This document shows positions 13,229-24,027 of a DNA stretch of 64,000 nt, in pieces (position 1 is the stretch's first letter; every line of letters begins with the position of its first letter). A program made the position numbers and the translations under genes. Origin of the DNA: Rhodeus uyekii (Eukaryota; Chordata; Actinopteri; Cypriniformes; Acheilognathidae); contig JAWRVZ010000274.1 of NCBI GenBank assembly GCA_037043235.1, positions 1 through 64,000 on the forward strand. Reading direction: 5' to 3'. Below the pieces are notes generated by a model, which did not search any database, was not told where the DNA came from, and saw only the letters and a program-made list of their open reading frames with translations.

Positions 13229-13974
13229 AGTGCAGCAGGTCTGTCCCCATCAGTCATAAACACCATACAGTGTGCCAGAGCTTCTTCCACTCGCTCGCTT
13301 TATAGCAATAATTGGCAAGTCTTTGAAGAATGGTGTGGGCGAAGCCATAGTGTCCCTTTTCAATGCTCAGTAAGGGACATATTATGTTTTCTCTAGGATC
13401 TGCTTGATAAGGAGAAGGCTTTTTTGACTTTGAAGGTATATTTAGCAGCTATTTCTGCTTGTCAAGTCGGGGTTGGGGACAAGACGCCAGGCCAGCACCC
13501 TTTAATAAGTCATTTTATGAAAGAGGCACGATGTAAAAGGCCAATGACCAGGAAGATGGTCCCTTTCTGGGATTTATCTATGGTTTTAGAGGCCCTTTCT
13601 CAACACCCTTATGAGCCATTAGAAGACGTAGGGTTGAAGTTTCTCTCTCTCAAAACCGCACTGCTTGTAGCGCTGGGGACAGCTAAGCGTGTGAGTGACT
13701 TACAGGCCCTGTCTGTCAGCCTGTCATGTTTGCAGTTTTCTCCAGGGCTCACAAAGGTTTCCTTTTGGCCTAACCCTGCTTTCATTCCTAAAGTGGTGGA
13801 TTAATCTTATAGCTATCCTACTATGGAACTTATGGCTTTTTACCCTCCTCCGTTCTCTTCTCCAGAGGATTGGAGATAGAATTCATTATGTCCAGTACGT
13901 GCACTTCATGCATACATGGAGAGGACAGCAAGTTGGGCTACGCTGCACACTTTTGTGCGGTTTTATAGACTAAA
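13221..13974 (+). pseudogene. DIRS tyrosine recombinase, inactivated
   Basis: The N-terminal core-binding region is read from RASSTRSLYSNNWQVFEEWC, with a stop at 13397, and continues as LTLKVYLAAISAC. The catalytic domain starts at ALLVALGTAKRVSDLQALSV, which contains the first catalytic arginine. After CPVRALHAYMERTA the frame jumps to SWATLHTFVRFYRLNV. This removes the segment that normally carries the HxxR box but keeps the tyrosine nucleophile in RFYRL. Two frame changes and the deletion mean it cannot be active. DIRS YRs normally recombine a circular cDNA into the genome. Confidence 0.8.
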
Positions 13975-14043
13975 TGTGTCTGAGCCATCACTAGCCAATG
14001 CGGAGCTAGGAGCCAGCAGGTCAGGACTATTGTAATTTGTAAT

Positions 14044-14258
14044 GTAACCTCAGGTTCTTTGATAACAGAGTGAGGTGTTTCACCAACACTTCCCTCCTTT
14101 CACAGGAATGGGAGAAATCTCTCTGTAATAAGTTTGGGAGGGGTTGACATGAGTGATATTGGTGGGGGCGGAGCCTTATCAGGTCGACCTGTCTGTCTAG
14201 AACAGACGTGTCCCCATAGTGAAACACCTCACTCTGTTATCAAAGAACCTGGGTTTAC
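14044..14258. repeat. DIRS terminal inverted-repeat hairpin
   Basis: Arms at 14044-14083 and 14219-14258, about 40 bp each, are near-perfect inverted copies (TTCTTTGATAACAGAGTGAG against CTCACTCTGTTATCAAAGAA), separated by about 135 bp. Teleost DIRS elements end in this kind of GTAACC...GAACC hairpin. It marks the right boundary of the element. Confidence 0.8.
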
Positions 14259-14262
14259 GTTA

Positions 14263-15011
14263 AGTAACCCATTGTTATGATGATACCCGCCTACGATTGG
14301 ACTAATTTCACATAAGCATCACAACGCAATCATGCAGAGCATTCCCAGAGCGTTAATTCTCAAAGCAGCACGGTTTCCCTTGGAAGGGAATATAATGCAT
14401 ATAGTTAGTGTTCTCCTGTATACATACAATTCATTTAGCAAATAATGAACTTGGCAACTGAGGACTACTTTTTTGTGACCCTTTTTTTTTTTCTTTGCGG
14501 GTTCCCTCTTACATTGTAATTTGAGGTTCCCCAAACGTCTTAAGTATATGCATGTGCACTCTACAAAGGTGCTGCTGATTAGTGACGCAATAAAATACAT
14601 GAATTAAATGAGCTATATAAATTGCACAGCTTTGATTCAGCAGAAAAAAAACAGAAATTCTCCGGTTAACAACTGAGCCTAAGCCTCCATTACTACTAAC
14701 TTGAAAATGATACTGATGATATTTATATCTTTATTGTAGCAACCTTTTAAACGTTTTTATGTGGATTTCCAATGACAGATGTCATCCCTGGTCAATGCGT
14801 TGATATCTATGAAGTGAAGCGTCAGATTCAATGTTATACCGGCACATCATTGCTTATCATCATTGAGCCTCGGTGGTGTGCAAAGTTCAGATAATGTCCT
14901 TGTTTGAAACTGTGATTTTGAATGGTCTACCTAGTGCATAAATGCATTGAAGTCGCTGAAAAATCCACATGGAACAGATCATTTCTCAACATGTATACAT
15001 TACCCTTATAA
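14263..15011. other. No recognised feature
   Basis: Unassigned AT-rich sequence between the DIRS end and an L2 tail. No supported gene. Confidence 0.5.
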
Positions 15012-15358
15012 CAAGTCAAGTCAAGTCACCTTTATTTATATAGCGCTTTTTACAATGTAGATCGTTTCAAAGCAGCTTTACAGGAAAAATAATATAAACA
15101 AAGTTTGTTTGGCTGAACAGAAGCCCCAAAAGAGTAGGTTAATCAATACAATTGATGAATTTTAAGTGTTAAGTTTCCCCAACTGAGCAAGCCATAGGCG
15201 ACAGCGGCAAGGGCCCAAAACTCCGGCAAGTGACGTAACGAATGAAGAATAGAATGGAGAAAAAACCTTGGGAGAAACCAGGCTCAGTCGGGGGACCAGT
15301 TCTCTTCTGGCCAACAGCCAAACAGTGCATGATTATTATACAACAATTCAAGTCCAAA
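15012..15358 (-). mobile_element. L2-type LINE, 3' UTR only
   Basis: On the minus strand this is the same 3' UTR as at 27215-27577 and 50415-50776. It includes ACTGGTCCCCCGACTGAGCC, a block ending in a TTTCTCCCAAGG-type run, and AGCGCTATATAAATAAAGG followed by GACTT repeats. The GACTT tail at 15012-15026 is the LINE 3' end. Truncation to the last ~350 bp is typical of abortive LINE insertion. Confidence 0.85.
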
Positions 15359-17066
15359 AAAACATAACAGACTGTAATGATGCATGTCCACAGTTATCAT
15401 AACATCACAAATCTTGTAAACTATTTATTATTTTAATTTTTGAAAAATGAAACAACCATCTTAAATTTATATCTCATGTTAACCACTACAGATACATCAA
15501 AGCCACTAACAAATATCAGAAGGGCATACCAAAGTAAGGCTGTTTTCAAATGAGCACTGACTGAACAGTTGACCTAAAAATTCAAAAAAGTAGAAGCAAA
15601 TTTTCTTTATAATTAAACTGATAGTTTCTTCTGCATGCTTGTTGTGCTAAAGAGCATGATTTATATATAATACATATCTGTGTTTGTGTGTGTGTGTGTG
15701 TGTGTGTTTAGATAGACTAAAAGTGCATCTCTACAAAAAGCCACATAATTTGAGGAATGATTCATATTTGTAGCACAAACGGTGTGTGACGAGTTGCACA
15801 TGAAAGTTTAAATGAAGGCTAGCAGGTTGTTTAAATCCATAATCCTAAAATGGGGAATAGTAATTCTGATCCTTGCAAACACCTCTAACTACAGTCTGAG
15901 AACAAATAAGAGCTACAACAATAAGGGAAAGCAGATGGTTTTTTAGCTGCAAATATTCTTGTTACAGTTCCTTAACGTTTCCCGGGCCTTTATCTCTCAG
16001 ATGAGGAATGCACCCTTGATAAGACTTATTTTATCAACCCCTGCCACATTCCTTCACATTTTCATCCCACTCTCTTTCTTTTTTCCAAACTCCAAAGCTG
16101 TTTTTCTTTCAGCACAGCTCAGCCCAAATCTTTGAGAAGTTAATGTATTCCCTATCCTCTCTTCAAAGCTCAGTATCTCTCCCACCCTGTTCATGTGTGT
16201 CTCAGGCCATTACCCTAAAAGATTGTGCTTCATAGATCTGTCCACCAAGACTGATTAACATGGCACATGTTCCTGCTGTACTTCATTATGGAATCTGTAA
16301 CTCTTGTGTCTGTCAGGGTCATTATCAGGCTGAAACAGATTAGGACCTATGCCAAACATATTTTATGTTTGTTGTATGCAACAGAGGCAAGAATTCCAGG
16401 CATTTGTAGGAATACAACTTTTGCTATATGCTGCAATAGAAGCTCAGGTGTTTCTGGTATTGAATGTTTCACTTTCTATTCTAATGGTCTGAATCAGCAG
16501 AATTCTTATTTAACAAAATGCAGACAGAGTGCTAATATCATCTTCATGTGCAGCTCATGTGGTGCGCAGTCAGTGAAAAAATGAGTTGGTTTTTTTTACT
16601 ATAAAATGAACAGCTATATAAATCCTAACAGCTTGTCTTATACTGTAATGGAACCAGGGATAAACACATAAATATTTAATAAGTTATCAGATTTTGTGAT
16701 GACAATAAAACTGAAGCAAAATGCCATAGACTTGCATGGAAGGAGGGACCTGAGTCTTGAAGGACCTGTGGATCTGGTATATTTGTATGTGCGCGCGCGC
16801 GCGCTAGTAGTCGGTGTTACAAATTAGTATTGGTGAGATGGACAACTGGCACCTTTGGGAGATGGAAGGACTTATTTTCCTCTACTAGCTGGTGCCTAGA
16901 AACGTAGCTCTGTTATCCAGAAAGTCAATATTACCTATATCCAGTGTCCAAGCTTTGGCATTGTGATGGATAGGGATATGCTTCTAACTATCTGCTCTTG
17001 TGTAAAATTATTAGTTTTGCCTATCTTTCTTTCTTAGCCAATGAGAATAATTTAACCTTAAGTAAT
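15359..17066. other. No gene; short simple repeats only
   Basis: About 1.7 kb with no supported coding sequence. It holds a (GT)n tract at 15686-15707 and a (GC)n run at 16791-16804. The open frame at 16267-16584 has no recognisable domain. Confidence 0.5.
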
Positions 17067-17071
17067 GACGT

Positions 17072-17402
17072 TGTCATGATAGACTCGAGGACAGAGGTTA
17101 GGAATCGGAAATAGGTTTATTGGAGTCAGGACACAAAACCGTGAACACACAAGGAATAGTGAGAGGCTTAACTTGAATGGTGAATGCAGAGAATATCAAA
17201 GAGAATCTTGGAATCAGGTCTATGGAAAGCCAGGAGTAGCACAGAGCAGCGATGCAGTCTGAATAGCATGAGCTGTGACCAGACACTGAGTACAGGGTGA
17301 GGACTGGTGATATAGGGAACAGGTGCTTAGTATTCAGGTGAATGGGAACGAGTGGGCGGAGCATGGGAGCCTGGTGCAGGGGGCGTGGTTGAGTCTGTGA
17401 CA
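17072..17402 (-). repeat. Chromovirus 3' LTR, 331 bp
   Basis: On the plus strand it runs from TGTCATGATAGACTCGAGG to GAGTCTGTGACA. It aligns with 21112-21491 but lacks several short duplicated segments found there. The AATAAA poly(A) signal lies within minus-strand CCAATAAACC near the end. Confidence 0.93.
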
Positions 17403-17414
17403 GTACCCCCCTCC

Positions 17415-18350
17415 TCACGGGCAGGACCGTGGCGGACGACGAGGACGGCCTCGGGCCTGAGGTGCTGGACGGTCTGGGTGGGTGGCGTGGAAGTCGTCCA
17501 AGAGCGAGGGATCCAGAATGTCATCCCGTACCACCCACGAGCGTTCCTCGGAGCCGAATCCTTCCCAATCCACAAGATACTGTAAAGAGTTGCCTCGTCG
17601 CCAGGAGTCGAGGATGGTGGTGACGCGGTAGATATTTTGGTCCGCTGGGTCCACCGGAGGGGGAGGTACTGCGTCTGCACCAGACTCTGTGGAGGAAGGT
17701 AGAACAGGGTCAGTGTAAGGCTTGAGTAGGGACACGTGAAAGGAGGGTGAGATGCGATACTGTGCTGGTAACTGTAACCTGTAGGTGACCTCGTTGATCT
17801 GCCTCAGAACCTTGAAGGGACGAATATAGTGGGGACTCAGCTTGCGGCTGGGCAGCCGTAGGAGGATGTCCCGGGTAGAAAGCCAAACCAACTGGCCGGG
17901 GTGATACCTGGGGGTCGGCCTGCAACGACGGTCAGCTTGAAGCTTCTGCCAACAGACTGCCCGTTGCAGGTCCCACACACTCTTGCTCTCTTGAAACCAG
18001 TGATGGACTGTTGGAACATCTGTGGGCTCTCCTGACCAGGGAAACAGTGGGGGTTGGAAACCTAGGATACATTGAAAGGGGGTGAGGTGAGTGGAGTCTT
18101 GCCGAAGTGAGTTTTGTGCATACTCAGCCCTGTCCTGGCGACGACCACAGTAGGCTTGAATATATCTCTCAATCTCCTGAATCATCCGCCCAGTCTGGCC
18201 ATTGGTTTGGGGTTGAGATCCGGAGCCGAGACTGACAGTGACACCCAGAAGTGAAAAGGAGGCTTTCCAAACTTGTGAGATGAATTGTGGACCCCTGTCA
18301 GAGACTATGTCTTCGGGGAGGCCGTAGTGTTGGAAGACATGATGGAACAA
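17415..18350 (-). pseudogene. Chromovirus integrase C-terminal half plus chromodomain
   Basis: An open frame of 311 residues. The integrase core is seen at residues 11-60: GLPEDIVSDRGPQF with catalytic Asp18, then QPQTNGQTGRM, where residue 54 is glycine at the position normally held by the DDE glutamate. A DNA-binding region follows (PSRKLSPHYIRPFKVL, SFHVSLLKPYTDP). A chromodomain sits near residues 238-292 (YLVDWEGFGSEERSW...DDILDPSLL), and then an arginine/proline-rich tail. In this family the integrase joins cDNA to DNA and the chromodomain guides insertion toward modified histones. The upstream integrase half is in other frames. The long intact frame beside a missing catalytic residue suggests a fairly young but dead copy. 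Confidence 0.88.
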
Positions 18351-18354
18351 GGCC

Positions 18355-19048
18355 TCCGCTGTTTCCAGTGCTGTGGGTAGTCCTGGCAGGGGAATGAGCT
18401 TGCACCCCTTTGAAAACCGGTCGACGACAACAAGGATACAAGTGTGACCAGCGGAGGGAGATAGATCTGTGAGGAAGTCGATACCGACCAGGGGCGGCGT
18501 GGGATGGGTAAGGGAACCAGTTTGCCTTCAGGAAAACGAGCTACCAGTAGCATCCTTGAATGAGCGAGAGGGTGCCTGGGTGTCCAGAGCCCGGAAAGGA
18601 GTGAGCTTGGTCCATGAAAGACGGCCGGAGACTTGCTGGAATATATGTCCGTCCCTCAGGATACCCCAGCAAAACGGGGTCATCGTGAGTTGCGTCGGCG
18701 ATTCGTTGATCCAAGGACCACTGAATGGGACTGACAATGACGGCTGGAGGGAGGATGGGTTCTGGATGTGACGAGGGATTGCCGGGCAGGAACTGACAAG
18801 AGAGGGCGTCTGCTTTGTTTTTCTCCCCGGGATGGTAGGTTACTGAAAAAAAAATAAAAAATTCTCAAAATGGGTGAAGAACAACACCCACCGGGCTTGT
18901 CGGGGGGTTGAGTCCCTCCAGCCAGTCACCACTCCTCCAATGCCAACTTGATGGCCAGCAACTCACGATTCCCGATGTCGTAATTATGTTCTGCCAGGGA
19001 CAGCTTCTTGGAGAAGTAGGCACATGAATGGAGTTGTGGAGGCTCCCC
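18355..19048 (-). pseudogene. Chromovirus RNase H end and integrase N-terminal remnants
   Basis: Minus-strand translation in shifting frames gives the RNase H connection, with a TYHPGEKNKADALS-like segment at about 18800-18850. After it come pieces resembling the integrase zinc-binding region and its linker (SLDQRIADAT, TYIPASLRPSFMDQAHS). Multiple frameshifts, plus a poly-A tract at 18846-18861, break the frame. It is part of the same polyprotein as its neighbours. Confidence 0.7.
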
Positions 19049-19965
19049 CTACCGCTGGGACAGTACGGCTCCTACCCCCACTTCCACGATGAATGGGATT
19101 TCAGGCTTGGGTTGAACGAGGGCAGGCCATCTTGAGTGCGTGGAAGGAGCCCACCTCGGAGCAGTGCGGCGTCGATGAATAAATCGACGGTAGAAATTAG
19201 CAAACCCCAGGAAGTGCTGAAGATCCTTGACGTGTTTGGTTGGGGCCAGCTCCTCACTGCTCGTACCTTCCCCTGGTCCATCTTGACGCCGCTCTGATCC
19301 ACGATGTATTTCAAGCTTCAGGAACAGATGGGGTTCTTGGTGTCGTTGGAAGACCTGCACAACGTGATTATGGTGTTCATGTGCGTTATGGGAGTAAACC
19401 AGGATGTCATCGATATAGACGATTCCAAATCTGTTGAGGAAATCTCGTAGAATCTCGTTCATGAACCCTTGGAAGATGGTCGGGGCGTTGGATAATCCAA
19501 ATGGCATGACTTTGTACTCAATGTCCGGAGGGTGTGATAAAGGCAGTTTTCCCATTCATCTCCTTCTCTGATTCTGATCAAATTATAGTCGCTGCGCAGG
19601 TCCAACTTGGTGAAACAGCGAGCTCCCAGCAGCTGCTCCAGAGTGGCGGGAACCAGGGGAAGGGGGTACCTGATCTTGATGATCTGGACATTGAGCTTCC
19701 GATAGTCGATGCTCGGCCTCAAGCCCACAAAGAAGAAACTAGAAGCAGCAGGGGAGTTGGATGGCTGGATGAACCCTTGATTGAGAGCCTCCCGGATGTA
19801 CTCCTCCATGGCCTGTTGCTCCGGGATGGACAGGGGGTAGATACGGCCGTGTGGATGCAACGCCCCAGGCAGCAGGTCAATAGCACAGTCCCATGGCCGA
19901 TGTGGGGGGAGTTCGGTGGCCCGTTGTTTACTGAACACATCCTGGAACACCTGGTACTCGACAGG
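19049..19965 (-). pseudogene. Chromovirus reverse transcriptase
   Basis: The 5' part reads HRPWDCAIDLLPGA, RPSIDYRKLN and FTKLDLRSDYNLIRI, the fingers and motif A with the first catalytic aspartate. After a frameshift near 19550 the palm continues as MPFGLSNAPTIFQGFMNEIL and YIDDIL, holding the catalytic aspartate pair, then LQHFLGFANFYRRFI. RT copies element RNA into cDNA. All main active-site motifs remain but are divided between two frames, so no full-length enzyme can be made. Confidence 0.88.
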
Positions 19966-20366
19966 AATGAGAACAAGACCTTCCCAGTTGACCAGTTCAT
20001 GGTTGGAGAATGTGCAGTAAGCCATGGGCGTCCCAGGACGAGGTCGGTGGTAGATCCTTCCAGCACCAGTAGGGGAAGCTGCTCCTGGTGGAGACAGCCG
20101 ATCTGTACGGTGAACGGATCAGTGACGTAGCGAATGCACCTCTGACCCAGCGGTTTTCCCAAGATGGAATGTGCTCGGTACGGACTTGATGGGGGGGGGG
20201 GGGATGTCTTGACGTGGATCTTGAGTAGCACTTCTGAGGAAATGAAGTTTCCTGCTGAGCCGGAGTCTATGAGGGCTTTTGCTGAAACAGAACCAAACAG
20301 GGTAGTTAACAGAACAGTGGTTTCAGGAAGGGACAGCATAACAGGGTCAGTATGAATAGTACTCAC
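19960..20366 (-). pseudogene. Chromovirus aspartic protease
   Basis: The frame contains ALIDSGSAGNFIS, the retropepsin DSG active-site motif, and later VLGRPWLTAHSP, the conserved flap-side LGRPWL segment. It overlaps the RT frame, so a frameshift lies near 19960-20025. Proteases of this type cut the polyprotein. Confidence 0.85.
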
Positions 20367-21111
20367 CGCTGGGTGCAGGGGTCAGGTTGGGGAAGTGGCT
20401 CGTTAATGACCCGACCCCCCGCAGTAGAGACAGAGGTGCAAACGCATACGACGGTCTCTTTCCATGGGACGTTGATTGTCGATTTGCTGCTGGAGGGGTA
20501 GACTCCCACGGTGGAGGCGGGGAATGCAATGGATGAACCGGGTTGAAGCTGGCAGCAAGGTTTTGAGAAACAAGTGTGGCTTGATGGATGAAGTTTTCTA
20601 GTCCAGTGTGGTTGTCGTAGATAGCTAGGGGAACTGAGTTGAGGGTTTAAACCAGCACGATACACAGAAAGTAGTGCAGTCTCGTTCCATCCGCTTGCGG
20701 TCGCTAGGGTGCGAAAGTAGATATTATAATCATGGAGTGATTGAGTACCTTGTTGGAGCTTTAATAGTTGATCGTGAATGGTAGTGGGTCCTGAAGTCCT
20801 GCTGAATACTTCACGGAAGTGATGAGTAAAGGCTTCGATAGACTGAGTTACCAGGCCGTTGGCATCCATGATGGCTTGGGCCCATTGGAGCGCTCTTCCA
20901 GAGAGGTAGGTAACAATGAAGGCGATTTTGGATCGGTCGGTGAGGAATTGATGTGCCTGCATTTCAAAGTAGAGTGAACATTATAAGAGAAAGCCATGGC
21001 ATTCCGCCGCCTCACCAGCGTAGGGCACTGGTCGGGCAATGGGACTGGCTGAGGCAGACAACGAGGAAGATCCCAGATGCATGGCGTGCAGGAAGGTTTG
21101 GTCTGGTCATC
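20363..21111 (-). pseudogene. Chromovirus gag
   Basis: The first frame starts MTDDQTKPSCT close to the 5' LTR. A second frame holds the capsid-like core: TDRSKIAFIVTYLSGRALQWA, FTHHFREVF and LLKLQQGTQSLHDYNIYFRTL. A typical gag would end in a zinc knuckle; only degenerate sequence follows in this frame (about 20363-20650). Gag packages element RNA. The break between the two frames is near 20850-20960. Confidence 0.82.
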
Positions 21112-21491
21112 TGTCATGATAGACTCGAGGACACAGAGGTTAGTAATCGGAAATAGGTTTATTGGAGTCAGGACACGAAACAGTGAACTGGTGAACAGGT
21201 GAACACATAAGGAATAGTGAGAGGTTTAACTTGAATGGTGAATGCAGAGAATATCACAGAGAGTCTTGGAAATACTTGGAATCTTGGAAGCAGGTCTATG
21301 GAAAGCCAAGAGTAGCCCAGAGCAGCGCTGCAGTCTGAATAGCATGAGCTGTGACCAGACACTGAATGCAGGGTGAGGGCTGGTGATATAGGACTTCTGT
21401 GATTGGGAACAGGTGCAGGCGCTTAGTATTCAGGGGAACGAGTGGGTGGAGCAGAGAATCTGGTGCAGGGGGAGTGGTTGAGTCTGTGAAA
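21112..21491 (-). repeat. Chromovirus 5' LTR, 380 bp
   Basis: It matches the LTR at 17072-17402 but has extra short direct duplications (for example GTGAACTGGTGAACAGGTGAA and CTTGGAAATACTTGGAATCTT segments). It ends TGAAA where TGACA is expected, a one-base change. The TSD GACGT follows at once. Confidence 0.92.
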
Positions 21492-21496
21492 GACGT

Positions 21497-22600
21497 AGTT
21501 AGTAGATTCTGTTAGAATATAATTGCTGTGACAGTGTGAATGTAAGCAGAGCAGCCTGTGAACTCCTCTACATTTAGCTGGCTTCTACTGATGAAACTGC
21601 AAACTATTCTTCAGTACATTTTCTTCATTTGACTGCCCTTCTGACTCCTGTTCTTCTTTTGTCATATCTGGTCCTCTGATTTTAACTGTAAATTCTACTA
21701 AAGTTAATGGTGGACAATGCAGGCAATTAATTATTTGGTGACATCCCTGGCTAAACAACAAACAACACAGATAATTGTTTATATTACAGTTAGGGCTGTC
21801 TGGGTGGAAGACGTGGGAAAGGAGAGTGGCAGAGCCTTACTCAGATGTGAATTCGGAGTACCGCGGGGATTAGTTAGCGGCCAGGGAGGTACATTAATTA
21901 TACCAACTTTATGGTATTTTATGATCATAAGGTTTTGATGGTATAATAGTCCTTGGGAGCCATTGTAGGCAATGAGCAGCACATCGGACACACTCAAATA
22001 CAGGGACATATTGTGTTGTTGGACAAAACGGTGGTGCATCGGGTTTGGATACCCCTACAGGGAGTGCAAAGCAAACAATAGAGTATATATATATAAATTT
22101 ATCTATGTATTAGATGAAGCGATCAGCATGCTATAAAAATGTACATACACTGTATATGTTTGCTAACAACAATAGGCATATGTGCACCAACTAACAGTGG
22201 AGATTTACCAGTATACAATAAAAAACACCTTCCATTCTCGATACAAACCTTTAATTATATTCTCCAACATTGCAAACACAATGATCGCTCACAGTATAAA
22301 CACAGTCACACACGTGTACACACCTTCGCTCATAACATATTCGTGAGGTCATCACGCTGTACTAGATTGCATACTTTCTTGTGTTCTGCCCGTCTAATGT
22401 GCTTTCTCAACAAATTCGGCTTCATCCCGTCTTTTAATAACCTTCAATCCATTCTTCAATCCGCAGTGGCACTGAGCAGACCGTGTCAGAAGTGAAGTTG
22501 TGTGTGTGTGTGTGTGTGCATTGTGTGGCTGTACTAGATTGCATACTTTCTTGCATACTTTCAAAAAGTATGCCTGCGTATCTTCACCAATATTTTCACA
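21497..22600. other. No recognised feature
   Basis: About 1.1 kb between the gypsy TSD and the LINE 5' end. It contains short TA and GT runs (22083-22095, 22499-22517) but no supported gene. Confidence 0.5.
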
Positions 22601-22921
22601 CCTTCTGTGTGGCTGATTGTTCCAGACGGACCGTTTTTGACTGCTGCACTGCTGTTTCCTGTCTGCTCGAGTGGATTGCGTTTGTAGCGTCATATAAACT
22701 TGTTTTTTGTTTTAGATCTTAAACTCGACGTTCATTTATATTGCTAAATACAATATTAGATTATTTAATACATTGTAATTGTTGGCTTTTATCTAAGTCG
22801 CTAAACGCATTAGCATTATGCTATCTTACTGTTCGTGCATACAGCGTTTTTTTCGCTCGCGCCTTTTTCCCCGACTTCATCAAACAACTGGTCAACAAGT
22901 TGGATCAACACACGCGGTGTC

Positions 22922-23790
22922 ATGTCATCTTCTCTCGAAATTGTTACTTGCACTTCCTGCTTCATGCATAGTCTTTCTGTCTCTGTCAGCTGTGAAGGCT
23001 TCACATGTGATAAATGTAGGGACATAGTCAGGCTGACAGAGAAGATTTCAGAATTGGAGACATGCATCCAAACTTTAATCGAGGATAGTAAGAATGCAAG
23101 GGCTTTAGATACTGCTTTGGATGCGACTAGCTTAGCAAACCCTGTACATTGTTCGGTTCCGGCTGTAGAGCCCGTGCAGCAGGGCAACTGGGTGACTGTG
23201 AGACGGCATAATCGCGGGTAAAAAAAACACTGTTCCATTCCGATCAGAACATCAAACAGGTTCTCCCCACTCAGTGACGCACCCACTGAGAAACCTGTTG
23301 AAAGTGCCCTAGTGATTGGCGATTCTATTACTCGGAATGTGAAAATAGAGACTCCAGCCACCATAGTCACATGTTTGCCGGGAGCCAGAGCGCCTGACGT
23401 CAAAGCAAATTTAAAAGTGCTGGCTAAGGCTAATCGTAAATATTCTAAGATTGTTATTCACGTCAGCGCTAATGATGTCCGACTTCGCCAGTCGGAGATC
23501 ACTAAAACTAATATTAAAGAGGTGTGTGAACTCGCAAGTATGATGTCAGGCACTGTCATTTGCTCTGGCCCTCTTCCTATGCGCAGGAGTGATGAGATGC
23601 TTAGCAGATTATCCTCACTCAATGGCTGGATGTCTAAGTGGTGCCCGCAGAATAACATAGGGTTTATAGACAATTAGAAAAGTTTTTGGGGCAGACCTGA
23701 CCTGTTGAAAAGAGATGGTATTCATCCCACCTGGGATGGTGCTGCTCTTCTCTCTAGTAATTTGGCATATAGTCTTAGAGCTAAACCTTG
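22922..23790 (+). pseudogene. L2 LINE ORF1: zinc-finger-like N-terminus and SGNH esterase
   Basis: The start ATG at 22922 opens CTSC and later CEGFTCDKC, a cysteine pattern like a small zinc finger, then a short coiled-coil-like stretch (RLTEKISELETCIQ). A stop at 23219-23221 ends this frame. The esterase part is read from 23290: VIGDSITRN with the nucleophilic serine, HVSANDVRL (usually GAND) with the oxyanion asparagine, and RDGIHPT with the catalytic Asp and His. A stop at 23675 interrupts it. CR1/L2-group LINEs often carry such an esterase in ORF1; its role in retrotransposition is unclear. The minus-strand copy 2 shows the same domains. Confidence 0.8.
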
Positions 23791-24027
23791 ACTAACTGGG
23801 CCCAGGTCAGGAAGCAGACCAATTGGCTAAACCAACCGTCTGCTAGCTGTCTCACATCACAGAGGTCCGATAAATTCCAACACATAGAGACTCTTTCACC
23901 TAGATATCATCCTATAGAGACTGTGTCTGTTCCCCGAATTAGCAAATACAAAAAACTCGTTTAAGGGTAAAATTTTTATTGATTTACAAACAACTAAGAA
24001 CGGATATAACACAAATGAACAAATGAT

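Larger units (their letters stand above)
12917..14262 (+). mobile_element. Deleted DIRS-type retrotransposon, 3' part
   Basis: It holds the end of the RT/RNase H polyprotein, a tyrosine recombinase (YR) pseudogene, and a terminal inverted-repeat hairpin. DIRS elements integrate through a YR rather than an integrase and end in inverted repeats instead of LTRs. Internal deletions are visible in the RNase H region (about 13005-13040) and in the YR (about 13915-13940). The 5' end abuts the ORF that follows the upstream LTR. Confidence 0.82.
17072..21491 (-). mobile_element. Ty3/gypsy chromovirus retrotransposon, full-length but degenerate
   Basis: A 4.4-kb minus-strand element with two LTRs (21112-21491 as 5', 17072-17402 as 3') and a 5-bp TSD, GACGT, at 17067-17071 and 21492-21496. 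Internal order from the 5' end is gag, protease, RT, RNase H, integrase and chromodomain. A purine-rich tract (GAGGAGGGGGG on the minus strand) precedes the 3' LTR. The coding regions are split by frameshifts, stops and small indels, and the integrase lacks its catalytic glutamate, so the copy is dead. A solo LTR of the same family lies at 61807-62122. It is an endogenous retrotransposon with no envelope gene. Confidence 0.93.

Noticed and set aside
17352..17623. Plus-strand frames at the end of the gypsy element
   Set aside because: Antisense shadows of the chromodomain region.
19534..20130. 198-residue plus-strand frame in the chromovirus
   Set aside because: It is antisense to the protease and RT regions, whose motifs are clear on the minus strand; it is a shadow.
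22816..23403. 195-residue minus-strand frame in the L2 5' region
   Set aside because: Antisense to ORF1, whose esterase motifs are clear on the plus strand.
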